This document shows, piece after piece, positions 6,316 through 9,094 of a stretch of 9,094 bases of DNA. How positions within the stretch are numbered: position 1 is the first letter of the stretch; every line of letters starts with the position of its first letter. The translations under genes and the position numbers were made by a program. The notes below the pieces were generated by a model, which did no database searches, was not told the DNA's origin, and saw only the letters and a program-made list of their open reading frames with translations. Source of the DNA: CAZGOM01 sp964542875 (GTDB lineage Bacteria; Planctomycetota; Phycisphaerae; Phycisphaerales; Phycisphaeraceae); contig CAZIWA010000176.1 in assembly GCA_964542875.1 (NCBI GenBank), positions 1 to 9,094 of the forward strand, written 5' to 3'.

Positions 6316-6499
6316 AGTGGGTACGGTTTTGGGGGGCTAGTGGGTATAGCAGTGGGTACAACGCCTGCAAACCTTATGGGTGTTTTTTGATGCCATTTGT
6401 GGGGCGAAAGTGGCGTTTCTACCCAGTGGGTATGGTGCCCACTAGACCCGAAGATGTAGCACCGTTATTTGAGTCGTCTTGAGCCCTGTTATACCCACT
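6316..6499. repeat. AGTGGGTA repeat cluster (four direct, one inverted copy)
   Basis: AGTGGGTA occurs on the plus strand at 6316-6323, 6339-6346, 6351-6358 and 6425-6432, and as TACCCACT at 6492-6499. The ten-base form CAGTGGGTAC occurs twice (6315-6324, 6350-6359). TAGTGGGTATA (6338-6348) and TATACCCACTA (6490-6500) form a perfect 11-bp inverted pair about 140 bp apart. A truncated inverted copy (GCCCACTAG) lies at 6437-6445. The cluster sits beside an AT-rich block and 100-280 bp before the next gene. Iteron-like, operator or recombinase-site roles are all possible. Confidence 0.7.
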
Positions 6500-6599
6500 A
6501 CGCCGGTGACATCGTCCACTATCGCCACGAGCAACTTTCGTTTCCAGTCAAGAAAGTTCCTTGACTTTCAAACTAGCCTATGTTAAAGGTTAGTGTCAC

Positions 6600-7394
6600 A
6601 TGAACACGTTCTCCGCAAAAGGGCCAGCCCCATCGCTTTATCGGTATCTCCCCGCGCCATATTTGTCTGCCATGCTGGATCGGGGAGAAGTGCTGATTAC
6701 GACACTTGGCCGTTGCCAGACTATTGAGCATCCTCAGCGATCTGATCCGGGTGAAGGTCGGCGCAACGTCACAAATGGAAGGGCCGTGAGCGAAACCAAT
6801 GTCGGTGAACTGATTGCCATGCTAAATCGCTCTGGCTGCAATATTTCCCCCGGGGCGATTTCGGTGCAAGGAAGGAACGCTATCTCTATCGCCCCCCGTT
6901 CTGTGATGGCTTCCATCGCATCGCCAAACTGCTTGATGTATTGCCTGTCTGATGACCTGTCGCTTCGCATGAGCCAAGACTTTGAGGGAGAGAGCGACTG
7001 TATTGAGATCGTCCAACCCAATGAATTCTTTCTTGCCCTCCAGTATGCACTCACCCCGCATCTGGAAGCACTGGGCGTGAGAGTGAACGAGACGTCCAGA
7101 GGGTTTAAACGCTGTGGCTACCGTTCAAGAGTGCAAACGTGGGATGAGAAGCCTTTCGACCCTTATCTTGTCAAGGATACGAAATTCGCTAGCCAACGTG
7201 AATGGCGCGGGATTTGGTGCGTTGATCGCCCAGAACGGTTGCCAAAGTACATCGTTCTTCAAGCCCCTGGCATTCTCCCCTACGTTCGCCGAGTGACCAT
7301 CTCTCGAACCCTTCCAGATACTCATTCAATTTCCTTTGACGGGTTTGCAGCTTTCCGTTTTCAAGCTACGACATTCGACTTTCCTTGGCCGTAG
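6600..7394 (+). CDS. DUF2971-like protein of unknown function
   Basis: This is a 264-residue protein with no signal peptide or membrane segment, so probably cytosolic. It is recognised only at family-impression level. Residues 13-54 (LYRYLPAPYLSAMLDRGEVLITTL, then IEHPQRSDPGEG) resemble the opening of DUF2971-type proteins, with a tyrosine-rich first strand, a short helix, and then a polar loop ending Asp-x-x-Glu-Gly. CLMYCLSDDLSL (111-122) and DCIEI (133-137) fit the middle strand block. KFASQREWRGIW (195-206) fits the conserved late K..w..E-EWR motif. The start ATG at 6600 has AAAGG ten bases upstream, slightly far, and TTGACT at 6561-6566 could be a -35 element. Codon third positions are clearly less G/C-rich than in moeA or thiL, which suggests acquisition from elsewhere. 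The gene lies just after the AGTGGGTA cluster. Its role is unknown. A defence or effector function would be a guess. Confidence 0.7.
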   Translation: MNTFSAKGPAPSLYRYLPAPYLSAMLDRGEVLITTLGRCQTIEHPQRSDPGEGRRNVTNGRAVSETNVGELIAMLNRSGCNISPGAISVQGRNAISIAPRSVMASIASPNCLMYCLSDDLSLRMSQDFEGESDCIEIVQPNEFFLALQYALTPHLEALGVRVNETSRGFKRCGYRSRVQTWDEKPFDPYLVKDTKFASQREWRGIWCVDRPERLPKYIVLQAPGILPYVRRVTISRTLPDTHSISFDGFAAFRFQATTFDFPWP

Positions 7395-7421
7395 GGGATG
7401 CCCGGGTTTGCTCGGATGAGA

Positions 7422-7430
7422 TGGTAGAAT
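7422..7430 (+). promoter_or_regulatory. Extended -10 promoter before the secreted protein gene
   Basis: TGGTAGAAT combines an extended -10 TGN with TAGAAT (7425-7430), 30 bases before the ATG at 7461. It lies inside the 66-bp gap after the preceding gene, so the secreted protein gene probably has its own transcript. No good -35 hexamer is seen at 17 bp, as expected for extended -10 promoters. Confidence 0.45.
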
Positions 7431-7460
7431 TTGCCCCACGACTCACATGGGGCATCTCAC

Positions 7461-8450
7461 ATGCAACGTTCAATCCTGGCAATCCTTCTCCTTCTCTCAG
7501 CGGCACCTGGCCTTGCACAAGACGAACCGGCCACGCAACCGGCGGATGCACCGGCGACGGTAGATGAACCGGGCAAACCTCCCGTGACTAAGACGAAAGC
7601 TCAAGCAGCAGAACCCGCAAAACGAGAAACAGCGGACGGTTTGGAACTGCCCCCGGTCGTGGCAGAGAAGCGGTGGTACGGTGAAGACCTCTACATGCCC
7701 ATGATGAAAGACCCGATTGGCCGCAAACCAGAAGAAGTATTTGGGTTCTCCAAGGCCATCCGCACCTTAGAAAAGTCCGAGAAATTGGCGAAGTCCAAAG
7801 TGAATCCGCACGATGTGCGACCTCTGACCATGCCGTACTTCGTCACGGACAAGTTCGGTGCCAGTTATGTCGGATTCAATCTTCTGGACGGGCGAATCTA
7901 CCAGATGGAACTTCGTTACCAGAAGCAATGGAATGCGAGTGAGTGGGATATCTTGGAGAAGGAAGCTACGAGGCAGTACGAGATACGCCAGGCCAAAGAT
8001 CGTTTATCTCCGACATACTACGGCTACCGGGCCGAGAATTTGGTCATGGGTGCTCCAACGAGTTACATCGTGAGAGCCGGAGTTCATCCGCGTCCCCTCC
8101 TACGAAAGCTAGGGGAGAATAATCCGCCTTCGATTCGAAATGCGATTCAAGAGCGAAAGCCGCAGTTAGGGTGGAAGATTGAGCAGGTGATGGCCGCGCT
8201 GAATTGTCTGAGTCGGACGGAAGGCAGCGATGAGAATGGCAAGTTCTACATTCTTGCACGTGTTGACGAGGATCAGCGACTTGTGGGGGAACTCAGCACT
8301 GTGAAGGTGGCAAAGGCGTATGTCGTGGATGACAAGGTAGTGAAGATCAAGTCAGCGGGGACCACCAACTTCCGTGTTTATGACTCTGAGGGGAATGTGG
8401 TATCCGCATCCAATGATCCGAAGAAGGGCGGAAAGAGCTCTGATGAGTGA
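7461..8450 (+). CDS. Secreted protein of unknown function
   Basis: From the ATG at 7461 this is a 329-residue exported protein. Residues 1-20 form a clean Sec signal peptide (MQRS, then a leucine-rich core) ending GLAQ, with cleavage after Ala19 or Gln20. No lipobox cysteine is present. Residues 21-60 are a Pro/Ala/Thr-rich linker typical of surface or periplasmic proteins. The body (about 65-315) is a mixed fold. It is rich in aromatic residues around 126-190 (YFVTDKFGASYVGFNLLDGRIYQ; SPTYYGYR), then has GWKIEQVMAALNCL (237-250). Several strands follow (FYILARVDED, AKAYVVDDKVVKI, TTNFRVYDSEGNVV). The tail is charged and low-complexity (KKGGKSSDE). The G-x-x-x-EQV-x-x-AL segment followed by strands faintly recalls BamE/SmpA-like domains, but this is not secure. 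The frame extends back to a TTG at 7431, rejected because it abuts the -10 box and precedes the signal peptide. Codon use resembles the preceding gene rather than the left part. Confidence 0.8.
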   Translation: MQRSILAILLLLSAAPGLAQDEPATQPADAPATVDEPGKPPVTKTKAQAAEPAKRETADGLELPPVVAEKRWYGEDLYMPMMKDPIGRKPEEVFGFSKAIRTLEKSEKLAKSKVNPHDVRPLTMPYFVTDKFGASYVGFNLLDGRIYQMELRYQKQWNASEWDILEKEATRQYEIRQAKDRLSPTYYGYRAENLVMGAPTSYIVRAGVHPRPLLRKLGENNPPSIRNAIQERKPQLGWKIEQVMAALNCLSRTEGSDENGKFYILARVDEDQRLVGELSTVKVAKAYVVDDKVVKIKSAGTTNFRVYDSEGNVVSASNDPKKGGKSSDE

Positions 8451-8730
8451 GCCAGGTTAAGGGAACCTACAGCCAAATTGACAAGATAAAGGGTTGGGGA
8501 GTGGATAGAAGCAAAGATAGTGCGGCATGGGTGATCGCGGCGGCGAGGAGACCAGAGTGCGGCGTGTATCGCGCGGGTCGAAGAAGAACGCGGGTTGTTT
8601 GGGTGAATTACGCGCGGTGACTGCCAAAGCGGCGGGTGATGACTGCCACGGTTGTCGAATTGACAGGTGATTAGTCAATCCGGATGTGCGGATTTGGCTT
8701 ATTTTCCAATGTGATAGTGCAAGGCTTGAC

Positions 8731-8759
8731 TTGGCACGGGCGTTGCATGGTCGCATAAT
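8731..8759 (+). promoter_or_regulatory. Sigma70-type promoter candidate
   Basis: TTGGCA (8731-8736) and CATAAT (8754-8759) are separated by exactly 17 bp, each matching the consensus at five of six positions. An overlapping TTGACT (8726-8731) offers a less well-spaced alternative -35. Transcription would begin near 8766 and run rightward through the hairpins and mini-ORFs. Confidence 0.5.
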
Positions 8760-8898
8760 CTCGCAAACCCCATTACTCATTGCCGCGAGAAAAGCCTTGG
8801 TTGAATCCCCTACCATACGGAGGTGGTTGATGTAGCGACGAAACTAGTCCGACTGACAGTCTTTCTCCCTGATTATTTTGAACACACTATGACAAATC

Positions 8899-8925
8899 GC
8901 CAATGTGGGCTCGTTGTCCACTGGC
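8899..8925 (+). other. RNA hairpin candidate before the first mini-ORF
   Basis: GCCA-AT-GTGG (8899-8908) pairs with CCACTGGC (8918-8925) as an eight-base-pair stem with a two-base bulge and a nine-base loop. It ends eight bases before the GAAAGGGA ribosome binding site of the first mini-ORF. Confidence 0.35.
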
Positions 8926-8945
8926 AATTATTGAAAGGGAAACAC

Positions 8946-8966
8946 ATGGCAAACAATAAAGCATAA
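8946..8966 (+). CDS. Six-codon mini-ORF (MANNKA), possible leader peptide
   Basis: ATG at 8946 is preceded at ideal spacing (six bases) by GAAAGGGA (8933-8940), a better ribosome binding site than any full gene in the window has. After six codons it stops at TAA (8964-8966), and that stop overlaps the AAAGGA ribosome binding site of the next mini-ORF. The same frame could also be entered at ATG 8889 (26-codon version), but that start has no ribosome binding site. Tight tandem packing suggests coupling. Whether it is translated is unknown. Confidence 0.3.
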   Translation: MANNKA

Positions 8967-8975
8967 AGGAATCAA

Positions 8976-9056
8976 ATGAGTAGAACTCAAAAAGCTATAC
9001 AACAGGTGTCATCTGGGGTTCCCCCCGCGGAGCGGACAACTGCGCAAGAGAATTAA
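8976..9056 (+). CDS. 26-residue mini-ORF, possible leader peptide or small protein
   Basis: ATG at 8976 has AAAGGA (8965-8970) five bases upstream, a strong ribosome binding site. The peptide begins MSRTQKAIQQVSSG, ends ERTTAQEN, and stops at TAA (9054-9056). It is polar, with no signal peptide or membrane span. A small hairpin (9025-9035) lies within the coding part and another (9067-9088) 10 bases after the stop. Possible readings are a leader peptide controlling a gene beyond 9094, a genuine small protein, or the 5' end of a frameshifted gene. No family is recognised. Confidence 0.35.
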   Translation: MSRTQKAIQQVSSGVPPAERTTAQEN

Positions 9057-9066
9057 GCGACGCGGC

Positions 9067-9088
9067 AGTCCTCAAACTCCTGAGGGCT
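9067..9088 (+). other. Hairpin at the right edge after the second mini-ORF
   Basis: AGTCCTCA (9067-9074) pairs with TGAGGGCT (9081-9088), eight base pairs including one G-T, with a six-base loop. The window ends six bases later (CATATA), so a T-run that would make it a terminator or attenuator cannot be checked. Confidence 0.4.
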
Positions 9089-9094
9089 CATATA

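Larger units (their letters stand above)
6063..6599. other. 537-bp gene-poor spacer at the edge of the accessory region
   Basis: No credible full gene is seen. From about 6112 to 6264 the plus strand has an open stretch with protein-like wording (DAVALEWAQEIGIEYR) but no start signal. From about 6226 to 6297 it is strikingly AT-rich compared with everything before it. From 6316 to 6499 it carries the AGTGGGTA repeat cluster. The last 40 bases hold a TTGACT hexamer (6561-6566) and AAAGG (6585-6589) leading into the next gene. Composition shifts here from the GC-rich left part to the more balanced right part. Confidence 0.6.
8451..9094. other. 644-bp region without a full-length gene; structured leader-like sequence
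   Basis: After the secreted protein stop there is a small hairpin (8454-8468) without a T-run, and a TGACTGCCA direct repeat at 8618-8626 and 8640-8648. Two overlapping inverted repeats follow, ATTGAC/GTCAAT (8659-8679) and AATCCG/CGGATT (8677-8694). Then come a promoter candidate (8731-8759), a bulged hairpin (8899-8925), two mini-ORFs (8946-9056) and a final hairpin (9067-9088). A long minus-strand reading frame here (8457-8816) shows no protein-like features. The region is best read as an intergenic stretch plus the 5' leader of a gene beyond the right edge. Confidence 0.5.

Noticed and set aside
6279..6480. Open plus-strand stretch through the AGTGGGTA cluster
   Set aside because: It has no suitable start, no ribosome binding site and a low-information translation rich in Gly, Trp and Tyr caused by the repeats.
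6419..6547. Minus-strand open stretch ending in GLVGTIPTG, considered as the C-terminal remnant of a recombinase
   Set aside because: It is only about 42 codons long, with no catalytic motif and no start. Nothing supports a recombinase origin.
8454..8468. Hairpin AGGTT/AACCT after the secreted protein gene as a terminator
   Set aside because: The stem is only five base pairs and no T-run follows.
8795..8815. GGTTGAATCC considered as the T-arm of a tRNA
   Set aside because: It lacks the C of the GGTTC consensus, and no cloverleaf, anticodon arm or CCA-side stem can be built around it.
8457..8816. 119-codon reading frame on the minus strand
   Set aside because: The translation has no domain-like pattern, is rich in Pro/Ser/Arg and Cys as expected of non-coding GC-rich DNA, lacks a ribosome binding site, and spans the promoter and inverted repeats read on the plus strand.
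8826..8834. ATG-TAG start-stop at 8829 after GGAGGTGG
   Set aside because: A good ribosome binding site precedes an ATG followed at once by a stop codon. It could be a minimal ORF but is too short to support as a feature.

Overview
The window looks like bacterial chromosome, most likely from a planctomycete-type lineage (Phycisphaerae-like). That assignment is an inference. It rests on high G+C with strong G/C third-codon bias over the first 6 kb, mostly weak or absent Shine-Dalgarno sequences, and a secreted ClpP-fold protein of a type I associate with that group. No rRNA, tRNA, CRISPR array, transposase or integrase gene was found.

Left part (1-6062), housekeeping. A HAD-family sugar-phosphate phosphatase or mutase runs off the left edge on the minus strand. 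It is divergent from moeA (molybdenum cofactor synthesis, plus strand). moeA converges on a four-gene minus-strand run that reads, in transcription order: secreted ClpP/NfeD-like protein, thiL (thiamine diphosphate synthesis), tsaE (tRNA t6A modification), yacG (gyrase-inhibiting zinc protein). Only tsaE and yacG are close enough (12 bp) to be confidently one unit. thiL is bracketed by two related palindromic REP-like repeats, and one of these lies inside a small element with inverted-repeat ends. Divergent from the ClpP-like gene is acpH (acyl carrier protein phosphodiesterase), whose last codons are built from G-rich 7-bp repeats.

Right part (6063-9094), accessory. Base composition and codon use change right after acpH. 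A 537-bp gap holds an AT-rich stretch and a cluster of five copies of an 8-bp word (AGTGGGTA), four direct and one inverted. Two plus-strand genes follow: a cytosolic DUF2971-like protein of unknown function, and a secreted protein of unknown function with its own extended -10 promoter. They are probably separate transcription units within one island.

Right edge (8451-9094). No full-length gene is visible. This stretch holds a sigma70-type promoter candidate, several small inverted repeats, and two tandem mini-ORFs with good ribosome binding sites. It reads like the structured leader of a gene lying beyond the window.

The least explained signals are the AGTGGGTA cluster, the heptamer-periodic repeats at three places, the apparently catalytically dead ClpP-like protein, and the mini-ORF leader at the right edge. 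No complete novel system can be demonstrated from this sequence alone.
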